Below, one piece after another: positions 48,160 to 61,129 of a stretch of DNA of 64,000 nt. The position numbers and the translations under genes are program-made. Source of the stretch: Sistotremastrum niveocremeum HHB9708 (taxonomy: Eukaryota > Basidiomycota > Agaricomycetes > Sistotremastrales > Sistotremastraceae); contig KV419404.1 of NCBI GenBank assembly GCA_001630475.1, positions 44,225-108,224 of the forward strand, in the 5' to 3' direction. Position 1 is the stretch's first letter, and each line of letters opens with the position of its first letter. The notes below the pieces were generated by a model, which worked only from the letters and a program-made list of their open reading frames with translations, made no database searches and was not told the origin of the DNA.

Positions 48160-51007
48160 ATGGAAAGGCCAACTGGCTCCCGTCGTCGAAGAGGATACGG
48201 CGGTATCGATGCTCCCTCCAACGTTTCCACCAGCGCCAGGTCGTCCGACTCTGAAGATCTTCCCACAGAACATAGTGTGAGTGAATGAACTGCTGTACCG
48301 GAACTTTATTCTAAATATTCAATTCAAGCAACGTGCCGGTGCTACTATCATCCCTCCTTCCCCATGGAATCTCCACAACTATGCTATAGTCACTGTTATG
48401 ACTATAATCGCATTTGGCCTGAGATTCTACAAGTTGAATCACCCTGACCAAGTCGCGTGAGCTACACCTTCATATTCTGGATTTTCTCCCGTTCTGACGA
48501 GTGTACAGCTTCGACGAAGTGCATTTTGGAAAATTCGCATCGTATTACATCACTGGAGAATATTACTTTGACGTGCACCCGCCTTTCGCTAAATTACTCC
48601 TCGGACTAGCTGGCTGGTTCGTTGGATACGACGGTTCTTTCGAATTCGAAACCATCGGCGACAGCTATACGGCTGCACACGTACCATATGTTGGCCTACG
48701 AGCACTCCCTGCTTTCCTGGGCAGTCTTACCGTTCCTCTCGTTTATATGATCATGCTTGAAAGCGGATATCCCACACTCGTTGCTGCTTTCTCTACTGTT
48801 TTGATCTTATTAGGTGAGCTGGAGCCATCTATGTGGCTGTATCGTACTCATCGATCTGTAGATAACGGTCACATCGGCCAGACGCGCCTAATCTTATTGG
48901 ACGCCCAACTGATCTTCTTCGTGACTTTGTCCCTGTATACATATGTAAAATTCCGCAAAGTGCGCTATCTGTACGCAAATCTGTTTTCTTCCTCTCTATG
49001 TTTAGCTGACCGCTACTTTAGTGAGTTCACCCCAGTATGGTGGGGATGGCTGTGTGCCACCGGTGTCGCACTCGCTTGCTCCCTGGGATGTAAGATGGTC
49101 GGATTGTTCACTTTCTTCACCATTGGCACTGCCGTGCTTGTCGATCTCTGGGAAGTTCTAGATGTAAGAAAAGAAGGGCACACTATGGTATTCACTCTCC
49201 ACCACTGCGTTCTGACATCAGACTGACACCGCGATCAGGATTATTTCTATAAGCACTTCATTGCAAGAACTGTGGGCCTTATCATTCTTCCTGCGATTGT
49301 ATATCTGTCATTCTTCTGGGTCCATTTCGCTCTGCTCCCCAAGTCGGGTACTGGCGATGCGTTCATGAGTCCCGCATTCCAAGAGACGTTGAGAAACAAC
49401 GAATTGCTCATGAATAGTCAGGGTAGGTTCAGAATCTCCCGAATTTGTGTACTCTATCTCATGCCTGCTTTTCAGAAATTCGATACTACGATACTATCAC
49501 CATCAAACACAAGGAGACAAAGGTCTTCTTGCACTCTCATCCTGAACAATATCCTTTGCGTTATGACGATGGCAGAGTGTCGAGTCAAGGTCCGAATTCG
49601 CGTTATAACAGCAGATTCGTTCCTGACCAGTTCTTCAGGTCAACAAGTAACTGGCTACAACCACGACGACGTGAACAACCACTGGATCGTCGTTCCCACT
49701 AAAGCCCTCCCCGAAACCGGGCGTGGCCGAATCGTCCGACACGAAGACATAATCCAACTCACCCACGTCGCAACCGACACAAAACTCCTCACCCACGATG
49801 TAGCAAGTCCTCTCATGCCCACCAACACCGAATTCACCACTGTATCCCACGACGAAGCTCGAGGGGAGCGATACAATGATACGCTTTTCCAGGTTCAGAT
49901 TGATGATGCTGATCCGGGTCAAGCTTGGAAGAGCAAGAGTGGGCATTTCAAGCTTATTCATATGCCGACGAGAGTTGCTTTGTGGACGCATCCTAAACCC
50001 CTTCCGGAGTGGGCTTTCAAACAGCAGGAGATCAATGGGAATAAGAAGGTCCATGAGAAGTCTAATATCTGGTATGTTAACGAAGTCGTTGCGGTTGAAG
50101 GTTGGTCTCTCTATCTCGGTATGAACATATTCTAACGGTATGTTTAGGTGGCGGAGAGGATGTTAGAAATAGAACCGGTCAAGTTGCCACGAAAGAGCCT
50201 TCAAAGATGAACTTCTTCAAGAAATTCGCCGAACTGCAATTCCTCATGCTTCAACACAACGCGGGTCTGACGGCTCACCACCCTTATGCAAGCTCGCCAC
50301 TCAACTGGCCTTTCCTGCTCAGCGGTATCAGTTTCTGGACTGATAACGAGAAGGAAGAGCAAGTTTACTTGATCGGCAATATCGTCGGATGGTGGACTTG
50401 CGTGATGGCATTGTCGATTTACACCGGTGTCATCGCTGCAGACCTCCTCGCACGTCGCCGAGGAACCTACCCAATTCCGTATAGTATGTCCAGAATCCGC
50501 CTCCATCGCCACCCATAGTCTGACAAATAATGTAGCCGTCCGTAATAGGCTCTGGAATAACGCGGGCTTCTTCTTCATCGCATGGGCGTTCCATTACTTC
50601 CCGTTCTACCTCATGAACCGTCAACTCTTCCTTCACCATTATCTCCCCGCACACGTCGCTTCAGCACTAGCGGCCGGGGCAGTCTACGATTTCATATTCT
50701 CCGAATTGAATAACTTCCCGATCTCGTATCCGGGACCTAAGACGAGAGCGAGACGACCTACTCGATCTGATATCTTCAAGGTTCCCGCTGCTATTACTTT
50801 GACGATATTGACGGTGTTGATGTTCGCGATGTTCTTGTTCATTGCTCCTCTCACCTATGGTACACCTACGTCAGTTTTCTTATCTTCTATGACCCTCCAT
50901 GATGCTGAAATCGTGATTTTAGACTGACTGGAGAAGCCGTCAACCGTAGAAGACTCCTTTCTTCTTGGACATTACACTTCGCTGCGAAAAAGACGACGAT
51001 GGATTGA
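48160..51007 (+). CDS. pmt4: Dolichyl-phosphate-mannose-protein mannosyltransferase, Pmt4/POMT1 type
   Basis: ATG at 48160 (MERPTGSRRRRGYGGIDAPS). The GT39 fold shows its first luminal loop acidic motif FDEVHFGKFASYYITGEYYF, then VHPPFAKLLLGLAGWFVGYD and DNGHIGQTRLILLDAQLIFF. Central MIR repeats follow (YDTITIKHKETKVFLHSHPE, NNHWIVVP, FKLIHMPTRVALWTHPKPLP). The C-terminal multi-pass part has HHPYASSPLNWPFLLSGISF, which is closer to Pmt4/POMT1 than to the Pmt1 or Pmt2 subfamilies. The last intron uses donor GTCAGT (about 50875) and gives the end LTGEAVNRRRLLSSWTLHFA and TTMD. About nine introns. It O-mannosylates Ser/Thr of secretory proteins in the ER membrane. Confidence 0.92.
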
Positions 51008-51278
51008 GCTAATTGTGAATGACTCGGTTTGGGAATAAAAATGTTACATGGGACTCAGTTTGATGTACATATACCTCTTCAATGAATTTTCTTTCTCTCT
51101 CAAATTTCATGACTTCGCCGAAAGAGATCCTTGACCAAAGCTTGATCGAAAGGAGGCTCGGATATAACGGAGTTTGATCTGAGTACGAAATTGGCTTTGT
51201 GCTTGTTTGGCTCGTCTGTACAGCTGAACTGAAATTACTTGTCCGCGTCTCTCCACAACACCAGCCGGCAACTTCAAG

Positions 51279-51836
51279 ATGGTCAGTCGCTCGCTCATCG
51301 TATTCGAACATTCCCATTTTGACTTTTCCTCATGTAGACTAAACGCACACGCAAAGTTGGTGTTACCGGAAAATACGGAACCGTGCGTTGGAGATTGGGA
51401 TTAGGGATTTTGATTGGATGACTGACTCGTGTTATAGAGATACGGTGCCTCCCTGCGAAAGCAGGTTAAAAAGGTGTGTACGCTTTCTTTTTCTTCCTTA
51501 CCTGTCCTAAAAGTTATGTTGTAGATGGAAATCACCCAGCACGCTCGTTACACCTGCACTTTCTGCGGCAAGGTATTACCCACCTCCTTCCTTCTCCACA
51601 TACCTAGTTTCTCACCTTTGTCGGTCTATGTAGGACTCCGTGAAGCGCAGTGCTGTTGGTATCTGGAATTGCCATTCATGCCGAAAAGTCATTGCTGGTG
51701 GAGCCTGGACTGTTTCTACCACCGCGGCTGCTACTGTCCGCAGGTGCGTTGTTGTATCTGCATCGCTTCTCAATCTCTCACTCACGCGCTTTCCTATAGT
51801 ACTGTCCGTCGGTTGCGCGAGTTGACGGAAGCATAG
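51279..51836 (+). CDS. rpl43: 60S ribosomal protein eL43 (L37a)
   Basis: Six exons: 51279-51281, 51338-51382, 51438-51473, 51525-51572, 51634-51743 and 51800-51836, exactly 92 residues, the family length. Protein: [40 protein letters not shown], then the zinc ribbon C-TFCGKD and WNCHSCRKV, ending [13 protein letters not shown]. The first exon is the start codon alone; the intron begins at the next base (GTCAGT), a pattern seen in other eukaryotic ribosomal protein genes. Constitutive, high expression is expected. Confidence 0.95.
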
Positions 51837-52091
51837 ATTTCGAGACTTGCATATCTCGTCTGTGTTCTTTACATGCTATGATTATATTGTCTCTTCAATG
51901 CAACGCTCATGCTTCTCCACCGCGATATCACGTTCCAAATCTTTCAGATAGCGGTGACCCCCTTAAGCTGCCCCATGTTCGAAGCCGACTGTTTGCAAAA
52001 TCCATGGATGATGAATGATAAAAGACTGATATAAGTTACAAATGAATCGTCATGAATGCAAATGCTAGTTTTACTCCGTTCTGCCATTTTC

Positions 52092-53088
52092 CTACGCTTC
52101 GAGTTCTAATCGCAGTGATTCCTCAATGTCGTCTTCTGGCAATACTGTAGCAGGTGGTGTGTCCCCGTACATGAATCTTTGGACGACAATGGAGCAGTCG
52201 ATTGACAGTTGAAATATTGCGCAGACTTTGAATGGAAGAGGTGAATCTTGCAGGAAGAAGTATACAGTCCTGATTACATCGTGTCAGTGAGCAACTCTGG
52301 GATATGTTGGAGGATAAGCTTGCTCACTTAAAAGTATCTCCTCCGACCCAGCCGATCAACGTGCTTGATCTAAAGCCATACAGAGACTTGTTCTTGAAAT
52401 TACTAGATAGAGTATAAGTTGAGTACGATCCTTGGACGTCAGCATATAGAGCTAACCTGATCAGCTGCGGTATGGGAAGTGTACTTTCGAGTCCCAAAGC
52501 TGCGAAGCCCAAGATTGAGATGAAGACATCGAAACGAGAGAAAATCAGGAAGACGATGGTGAGGCACAGTCTATTAGAAGGTCAATGTGTGTTCCTCGCC
52601 GAGTGAAGGTACGTACATCTGGGCTGCCAAGAATTCAATATATTGACCATAAGTCGTCCATTGCCAGAATTTGAAAGGACGCGTGGAGTTTCCTAAGTCC
52701 TCTGGCGATAGTGTTGGTCGATACAATAGGCAGATGTATAATAACGCCAGCTGAGAGCACGGAGTTCAATAGATCGAAACAGACTGAAAGGCAGACTGAC
52801 TTGCGACAAGATCAGGAGGACACTCTGCATGAGCAAAGGAAATTCAAATCTTCGTCCCAGCCAGAAGAAACATCTTGTGATGTTGGATATCAGAAGAATG
52901 GCGCAGACATCACGGCTGAAGCCTGTGGAATCTCTAACCCTGATTAGTAATTGCGGTGAATAATAAACGTCAATGAGAACTTGCTTTTTGCGATATATTG
53001 ATATCCCCTGGTCTGCGTATACGAGAGCTGGTCCTACTGCCATTCCGATGCTGAATAGCATGCTCATCCATGCAGGTGCCATCATCAT
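52092..53088 (-). CDS. PQ-loop membrane protein, SLC66A2/PQLC1 type (yeast Any1/Cfs1-like)
   Basis: Starts at ATG 53088 (MMMAPAWMSMLFSIGMAVGP). Two PQ-loop type segments: ALVYADQGISIYRKKDPTGF, continuing FSRDVCAILLISNITRCFFW, and later LGLESTLPIPQLISNFKNKS with SLYGFRSSTLIGWVGGDTFK. About seven membrane helices. It ends LRLELEA at stop 52092. Five introns or so. The family localises to Golgi/endosomes; yeast Any1 antagonises phospholipid flippases and affects endosomal transport. Assignment to this subfamily rests on overall sequence look. Confidence 0.8.
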
Positions 53089-53285
53089 GGCGGTCGCTGG
53101 GAGGCGGGATCCGACCTCCGCTCCGTCGTTTGCACTTTCTACCTAAGAAATCGAAGAACCTAAATTAACGTCTTTGCACGTCGTAATCCGCGTCGATCCC
53201 GCATATTTGGTGTTCAGTCAACTAACTCAATCCATCGTCCGCGTTTCGTCGTTTTCCGACGCGTCTTAGTCCCAACATCCTACTC
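53089..53285. promoter_or_regulatory. 197-bp divergent promoter region, PQ-loop gene / rfc3
   Basis: Upstream regions of two divergent genes. It contains GACGCGTC at about 53258-53265, with a full ACGCGT core. That is the MluI-box type element known from S-phase genes of yeasts, fitting a DNA replication gene such as rfc3, although one site can be chance. Confidence 0.4.
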
Positions 53286-54691
53286 ATGGACTCAGATGAA
53301 GACGTCCGCATGAGCGACGGCGAGGCTCCAAATCTCTTTTCAAATTCTTTCAAAGGAAAAGGGAAAGCTGTCGACCTGCTTCTAAATGGCAAAGAAAGCG
53401 ATTCTTTAGAAAACCTTCCCTGGTGAGCCCGGTGACCCAGTCCCATTCAATACGAGTCTGAAAGTGTTGTAACAGGGTCGAGAAGTATCGTCCCGTAACG
53501 CTTGACGACGTTGTATCTCACAAATCCATCACAACGACCAGTGCGCATCCAATCCTGGTTTCTGAATCCCATCCTGAGCCAATATAGTCGAGAAATTTAT
53601 TGAAGGAAACCGATTGCCCCACATGTTATTCTATGGGCCTCCCGGTACAGGAAAGACCTCCACAATATTGGCTGTTGCCCGGCGGATATATGGTGCAGAT
53701 TATCGGAAGCAGACTCTTGAGGTGAAGCACTTCTTCGCGGATACGACCTTGACTCAACCGTTCGCAGCTAAACGCGTCCGACGATCGTGGCATTGACGTA
53801 GTCCGGGAACAAATCAAGCAATTCGCAGAAATGCGAACCCTTTTCAATAAGGGGTTCAAGCTCATCATCCTCGATGAAGCTGACATGATGACACAGGCGG
53901 CACAGGCGGCCTTACGTCGCGTTATCGAGCAGTACACCAAGAACGTCCGGTTTTGCATCATCTGCAACTATGTCAATAAAATTACTCCCGCTATTCAGAG
54001 TCGATGTACTCGATTCCGGTTCTCTCCTCTGCCGTTACCGGAGGTTGAGCGAAGGCTCACGGGGGTAATTGAGCAAGAAGGGTATGTAATTATTTTCCAT
54101 CAATCGTCAATAGACTTCATGAGCTAAATCAAAACATCTAGAGTCAAGATTTCGAAAGACGGAATTGAAGCGTTATTGAAACTTTGCAAGGGTGATATGC
54201 GACGCGCCCTGAGTGTTCTGCAAGCCTGCCATGCCGCCTACGATTCAACAACAGAGACCGAAGTTTATAACTGTCCTGGGAGCCCGCATCCGAGTGACAT
54301 TGAAACGATCATAAAGAGTATGATGAGCGACGACTTCGGGACCAGCTATCAAAGTGAGGTTTTTCATCTATTGACACGATCTCATATATGAATCATTTTC
54401 ACGCAGTGGTGCAGGCGTTACGGACCGAACGAGGCATAGCTCTGCAGGACTTCATAACTGGTGCCTTCGAGTTCGTGGACACGATCGATTTTGAACCACA
54501 AGCTCGGATATATATTCTGGATCATTTAGCGACGACGGAGTGAGTCATTTTCAACGATTTTTTTTCTTCTGCATTTCTAACTGAAGGACAGACATCGCCT
54601 CTCGACCGGTGGAAGCGAAAAGATTCAATTGAGTGCATTGATCGCTGCGTTCAAAAATGCCGTCGAATTATCGGCCAAAACCAGGGTCTGA
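53286..54691 (+). CDS. rfc3: Replication factor C subunit 3
   Basis: ATG at 53286 ([20 protein letters not shown]). The AAA+ clamp-loader core is complete: [16 protein letters not shown], Walker [41 protein letters not shown] (joined across an intron after residue E near 53720), Walker [24 protein letters not shown] motif [19 protein letters not shown], then [18 protein letters not shown], and the end [13 protein letters not shown]. The [11 protein letters not shown] and SRCTRFRF forms point to the Rfc3 (human RFC5) branch. At least seven introns. Part of the pentamer loading PCNA onto DNA and of the checkpoint loader. Confidence 0.93.
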
Positions 54692-54941
54692 AGTCGAACG
54701 ACATAGACTGTTCTCTTTTTATTAGTTTTTTTTGTATCTTGAGTACTTGCAATAAATATAATCAATTTCAATGTGAGAAGAGCGGTCATGCATTCGATCA
54801 TTGTGGGCGCGTGTTGTGGCGGGAGCTAAGTTGCCCTGAGGAGATATGGGGACGCCTTTCAGACTTGCTCATCTTCCTCCACCACTCGCACACTCTCCGG
54901 TCGCTCCTCTGTGCTCCGGATAATTCTTGATTACTAGCAAG

Positions 54942-57900
54942 ATGCATTCCATGGACCTGGAAAGGTCGCAGAGCATGCCGCTCTTACAGGAGCAGCTAGA
55001 TGCGACCCCCGTATATCCAACGATACATATGATCAGACAGGTTCGTACCATGTCTCTATTCATTTGTCGCGTTCATCTCTTATTCCGGAACTAGGATGTG
55101 CAGGTATGTCTTCAAAACATCTATCCAAGACGTGTTTGGCTGAACATGCTTCGTGATGTATGTAGAAGTATATTGGTGAGTGCATTCCGGTGCCACCTAC
55201 GACGGGCTGCTGATGATGAGTGTCTCAGATGCCCCGCTGAGTCGCGATGCTGTGAGCTGACTTGATTCATCCTATTGGCTTTGTCTGATTCTTTGTCTCC
55301 GGCTGTAGATACTCGCAACCGACCTTTCCTACACTCTCATCCGACCATTGGAAGAGAAATACATCCGTATTCAGTCAGAGGGCAACAAAGCAGTTGTGTT
55401 CTGCTTTCTCCTCAACCGAGTCCAGTTCTTAAGAGACCAAACGTTCGCAACGGCCCCTGTCTCCACCACTCGAGCCATGCTCTGCGAAATACTAGCCATC
55501 CGGGTCCTCCGAGCCAATTCATCCTTACTCGATCTCGCTCTGGTCATGACCAGGACATGGCCGGTCTTCAATGGAGCTAGTGATGAGGTTCTCGCGCTCG
55601 CTAAGGAAGATGCTGGCGACGACCGATATCAGGAGCGCGTCGGGAATGCAATCGAGGTGGCTATTGTAGGTAAGTCGAAGCGCTTCATCAAAAGCCCTGC
55701 GTGTCAGACTGTGATCAATGCCATCTGGAGGTGTGTTATCTTCCTTCCACATATAGAGTCAACTCAGCTCGCAATAGTGGGAAATGCCTTTATCAGGCGG
55801 AGAGCAATCACTCGTTTCTGGCAGATGTACGTTCTCTTCTAATGCATGAAGACTCGCTGACAGATCCAGTTTTATAGACCTATAAACGCACACCCATCCA
55901 TTTGTATGATCCATTCAAGGCACCTCTCCTCGACCATTACCGGTAATGCACGTGCATCTGTCAGGGCAGCAAGATATTCATCGTCACTCCAGGTTGAAAG
56001 TGCCGGCCGTTCGATCCGTTCTTGAATACATGAAGTCCGCTATTAGTGTCTCTTATTACTCTATCATACTCATGCTCTTCGATAGCTTCTTGATTTTATT
56101 CCTTCTATTCGTTATTACCCTGGAGGCGTATGAACCAATGCGTTTGAATACGATAGAAGTCGTTTTCATGGTGTATGCGCTAGGTAAGTCACAGACTCAT
56201 CCCGGGTAGTTGAGATACTGATGTGAGGTCTGGCAGGATTTTCGCTGGAGCGTCTGGCAGCAATGCAGGAACATGGTCTTCGAGTATTCTTCTCTGGAAC
56301 GTGGGTAAGGCTTCAGATATGCCATCATCCAGTCTTCTTGGCTGACTTGTCTTAGAACGGATTTGATCTAGTCTTTGGTAAATCTCCCAAGTATCTTGAA
56401 TGCACAACGCTCATTCATTGCAGTCACCATCTACTTTTCATATGCTACACTGCGAATATATGGGGTCTATTGGGACAGTAAGTACTGTTGGCTTCTGATG
56501 GCTTCAGCAATCCTGATCCTGATCCTCCCACAGATGCATGGGCTCGTATTAGTGGATTCGACATATTGTCACTCGCTGCATGTCTGATGTTCCCTCGGTG
56601 CGATCGTTCATCATCCACTGCGATTTCTCTATTGCTAATCCCCAGTCAAGCTTGGCCTTCACAACGCTCTCGAGCAATCTAATGGTGCTGTATGTGGGCT
56701 CTCTTCGGTTTGCATACAAGCACTAATATTATGCTCAGCTCTGTTCGCGCCATGCTTATTCAATTCGTTCAACTCATGTTGATCGCTGCTTTCTGTTTCG
56801 CCGGATTTCTCTATGCATTGTGGACGTACGTCATTTCTCCATCGCTTTGGACGCCGAATTGACACGGGACATGATCCAGCTTGAGCCGGAGTAACAAGCA
56901 GTAAGTCATTCCCGGCCACAACCTTATTCACGTCTCATTTAATTATTAGGTATCCTGCCTAGTATGTATGGATGACTCGCATTGAAATGTTGGTTGACAT
57001 CTATCCGCAGCCAAATAGCTTGGTGGATGCTGGACCTCTGTACGTCATATAGTCGGATTCAGCAAGAATTCTCAATCATGTTTGAATAGGGTTCGGGCTT
57101 GACGCCAGCGGGTTTGATAATGCCAGTGAGTAGGACTGCAACCCTCTTCGACTGTCCTCTAACCATACACAGCTACGTTTCATCCGGTGTTCGGACCGAT
57201 GCTGATGATCAGCTATACCTGCTTGAGCAGTACCCTACTGCTAACCAGTGAGTCTTAACCTATTCTTGCCTCTAGAATTCAGAAACTTAACTCGATCCAA
57301 TAGTCCTTGTTTCTATCTTATCGCATACATTCTCGACCATCAACGAGGATGCCGATGCGGAGGTGAAGGAACTCCTGCACCCATCGTTTCTCCTTGCTAA
57401 CGTCTGGAAAGGCATTGTATCGTCATGCAGTGTACACCATCGAAGGGGTGCACGCTGATGCTATATTTTCCTACCAACCTCCTCTAAATCTCATTGCCCT
57501 ATTTATCATGGTACCTGCCGGCTACATCATCACTCCTCGTTGGTTTCATAAGGTAAGGCTTTTGAGAGCTCTCATCCCTTCGATTGTCTGAAGATATCAC
57601 CAGATCAATGTCTTCATGATTAGGTAAATATTTTCCAAGACGACTGGGCAGTGTTGTTTGACACCGAGTTAGGTTGACCGGATTCCCAATACTTCTCACC
57701 ATTGGGATCTATGAGCGTCAGTGCCAAAAACTTGGCGTCGATGGATTTGGAGAACTGGTTTCTCATGTCACTGAGATACTCATTGACAAACTGCCTCATG
57801 CTATCAAGCACTTCTGTAAGTTCTATTGATAAATCAAAGTTCAAAATTCTGAGCTCTGCATAGCCATTTTCGAGGACCTAATGGGCCTTGGCGGTATCGA

Positions 57901-58701
57901 CGTTGATGCGGTACGCATACATGCAGATAGATTTCGGTTGATGCTCACGTGCACCAGGTATTTTATATCGAAGATGAAATAAACGAGAATGCAGCGGTCG
58001 ACACTCAAGATGACACCCCAAGTGATGAAGGGAATCAAGGAATGATCCGGAGACGATCGTCAGCTTATCAAAGTAAAAGTCCTGCTGCTACCCTGACCGA
58101 GACACCTGCTCGGGCCACAGGGACAGGATCGCCTCTGAGCCCTGATCGTCATGGCTTCAGACAAAGACTCCAGTCACGAGCGAGTCGTGTCCGACTAAAC
58201 TCGCATTTCGCAGAACCAAGGCCTGGATTGTCAATATCCCAGCAAAGCAACGAACCCAGTCCACTCGCACGCCTTTATCAACCTATCATTGTTGGCGATG
58301 ACGACCATAATAACAACGGCATGAATTCTAGTGGTGGATCGCATTATGGTGCGATTACCCCAAACCGCAGACCCTCTATCTCGCAACTACAGACTCACCG
58401 AAGAGCTGCCACGGAACCGCATCTTCCGCCTTCTCATGCGAACCCTCAATCCGTATCCTCGAGCGCCTCATTAGGGGCATTCCGTTTCCCGGCTTCGACA
58501 GGGTCGAACGCGACCCCGATCAATATTTCAGTCGAACCACCCAACGAAAGATATCCTGAAACCGTACAGGAGGTCGAGGACGATATGGATGCAGGGACCG
58601 GCGGACCGGCAGATCTTTCCAGGAGAATGCAGGCCGTAGAGCAGAGGCAGAAGAACATCGAGGCATTGCTCGAGCGGTTATGCGATAACCTGGGTAAATA
58701 G
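54942..58701 (+). CDS. yvc1: TRP-family vacuolar cation channel, Yvc1-like
   Basis: ATG at 54942 (MHSMDLERSQSMPLLQEQLD). A cytosolic N-terminal helical domain (LTYTLIRPLEEKYIRIQSEG, MLCEILAIRVLRANSSLLDL) is followed by the TM region spread over many very short exons: FLILFLLFVITLEAYEPMRL, VFMVYALGFSLERLAAMQEH, FVTIYFSYATLRIYGVYWD, VQLMLIAAFCFAGFLYALWT, then the pore region WFGLDASGFDNA and FGPMLMISYTCLSSTLLLTI. After the channel come LLTIGIYERQCQKLGVDGFG, an acidic FYIEDEINENAAVDTQ stretch and a Ser/Pro-rich tail of more than 200 residues that ends in a heptad-like segment (LSRRMQAVEQRQKNIEALLE). Yvc1 releases Ca2+ from the vacuole on osmotic or mechanical cues. At least fourteen introns. Confidence 0.85.
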
Positions 58702-58973
58702 TGGACAGCCCGTTTTTCTTCTGCTCGAGAATGTTCGTGATGATGAAGCTCGATACTGTACTTTGCATATTGTCTATGTCATAGCCCTCGTGCAGGCATC
58801 ATAATATTTGTTCATATGAGGAGATTGATGACCGGCGACGTTTAAATTTGTTCGTTGAAGAAATCGGCACGGTCCGAAAATATTTATCGGAAAGCTATTC
58901 TCGGAGCCGAAGCTCTGCTATCGTACCACTGGGCCATCGTACCACTCCTTTCGAACCCGTCTCTGAATATAAG

Positions 58974-60865
58974 ATGGATCTCCCAAATACGAGCTCGTTG
59001 AGGCATCGAAACGTGCCAGCAGCCAGCACTCAGGTCAGCGAGGCAGGCATGGAAAAAGACAAGCGTTTGGACAAGCACGAAGTGTAAGGAAGTTGGTTCA
59101 CAATTCGAGGAGAATGACATCTAAAGGCTTTAATTCACAGCTACGAATTTGGTGGACCATGGGGTGTCACTGCTATGATGACTGGGTTCCCAATTCTCAT
59201 GTATTATTTGTGGATATGTCTCTGGTTTTACGATGGGCAGCTCGTCTTTCCATCTTCTGTGGATGATATCCAGCCTTTCTTGGGACGGATGTGGGGACAT
59301 GTTAAGCAGGTGCGTATCTTCAGTTTCACGCGTCTCAGGGCCCTATTAATCCTTTGTCGGTACCGTAAAGGACGCGTTCCCCACGCCATACGCTTTCGCG
59401 ATGTACGGCTCGCTCATGGCTTTCCAGTTGTTGCTGGCCTTCATCATGCCTGGATATCAACAGGAGGGCCTCCCCGTACCTTCTCTTGGATACAAGACGC
59501 TTATGTATAACTGCAATGCTCTTACCTGCTGGTACACTACTCTGGTCACGGTCACTGTCCTGCACTGGACTCATATTTTCCGCCTCACTGAGATCATCGA
59601 TAACTTTGGTGAACTCATGACTGTTGCGATGATCGTCGGGTTTGCTGTGAGCTTTGCAGCTTATTTCATCACCATTTGGCGTGGCGAGCAAATCCGCATG
59701 TCTGGGAATTTTGCCTATGACCTCTTCATGGGTGCCTGTCTCAACCCCCGCCTCGGATCTGTGGACCTCAAGATGTGGCTGGAGGTTCGCATCCCGTGGG
59801 TCTTGCTTTTCCTCATCGCTGTTTCCGGTGGATGCAAGCAGTACGAGGTCTATGGCTACGTGACACCGGTACCTATCACACTTTTTCGTCGTACTTTCAG
59901 ATGCTGACGCGCTTCTAGAACATGGCATTCATGATTCTCGCAACTGGATTATATATCAATGCTTGTGCCAAAGGCGAAGAATGCATTCCTCAAACTTGGG
60001 ACATGTTCCACGAGAAATGGGGCTTCATGGTCATCTTCTGGAACTTTGCTGGTGGGTATTTCGCGTTCTCGAACAAAAGTTCTCTCTAATACTATGTTCT
60101 AGGTGTTCCCTTTGTTCGTGTTTACGTCTGCCGCAACTTGTCATGTGCTCTAATTCTCCCCAGACCTACTGCTATTCTATTGTCTACATGGCCTCTCACG
60201 ATCCGTCCAAGTATCAGTTCTCGACTATCGGATATGTTGCTCTTTATGCCACCATCTTGACCGCATACTACATGTCAGTCCCGTCCCATGATGCTTTTGA
60301 CTATTTATCATTGTTTTCTAGATGGGACACCTCGATGTCGCAGAAGAGTCGCTTTAAAATGCAGACACAAGGAACGTTCAAGTTCCGCAAGACGTTCCCT
60401 CAACTGCCTTGGGGAACCATTGAAAACCCGACATATGTTCAGACAGAACACGGGTATGTAGTTCTTCAATTTCACAGGCTATGATCGTCTCACTCGCATC
60501 TCAGGAACCGACTTCTGACTAGTGGATGGTGGGGATATGCCCGCAAGATGGTACCGTGCTCTGATATGTTGGTCTTCATAATACTGACAAGGCCTCAGAA
60601 CTACACCGCAGACTGGGTGCAGAGCTTCACTTGGGGTCTCGTCGTCGGCACCGCATCGCCCATTCCTTACTTTTATTCAGTCTTCTTCATCACCGTCCTG
60701 GTTCACCGCTGTGGACGCGATTTTGAACGGTATGTTGTCATACGTTCTGCACTATCCTGATCGACTTATTTGACTTTGTTTTCCAGTTGCGCTATCAAAT
60801 ACGGTAAAGATTGGGATAAGTATTGCGAGATCGTTAGATGGCGCTTTATACCTGGTGTTTACTAA
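58974..60865 (+). CDS. erg4: Delta(24(28))-sterol reductase Erg4
   Basis: ATG at 58974 ([20 protein letters not shown]). A multi-pass ERG4/ERG24 family protein: [59 protein letters not shown], the family signature [39 protein letters not shown], and the C-terminal signature [20 protein letters not shown] ending at stop 60863-60865. The form NPRLG-DLKMW together with the FIPGVY end suits Erg4 rather than Erg24. Eight or so introns. Catalyses the last step of ergosterol synthesis (NADPH reduction of the C24(28) double bond) in the ER. Confidence 0.93.
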
Positions 60866-61129
60866 GGGATGAATGGTTTACTAGAAACATATTGGTATAA
60901 ATATCTATATTAGTTCATCAATCCCAAGCTTCCCTTCGCAAGAACAAAAGTAGACAGAATCCATATATCTAATGCAATGAATTAAAGTGGACCATGGATT
61001 GGGAAAGGCTGGATGCGTTAATAATCCTCATGAGGTGTAATCATAAGAGGGAGTGAGATCATGGAAGAGATCCGGAATGATGTAGGAATAATCAGTACTA
61101 GTACTTAGGGGTATACTACCATAGCATCC

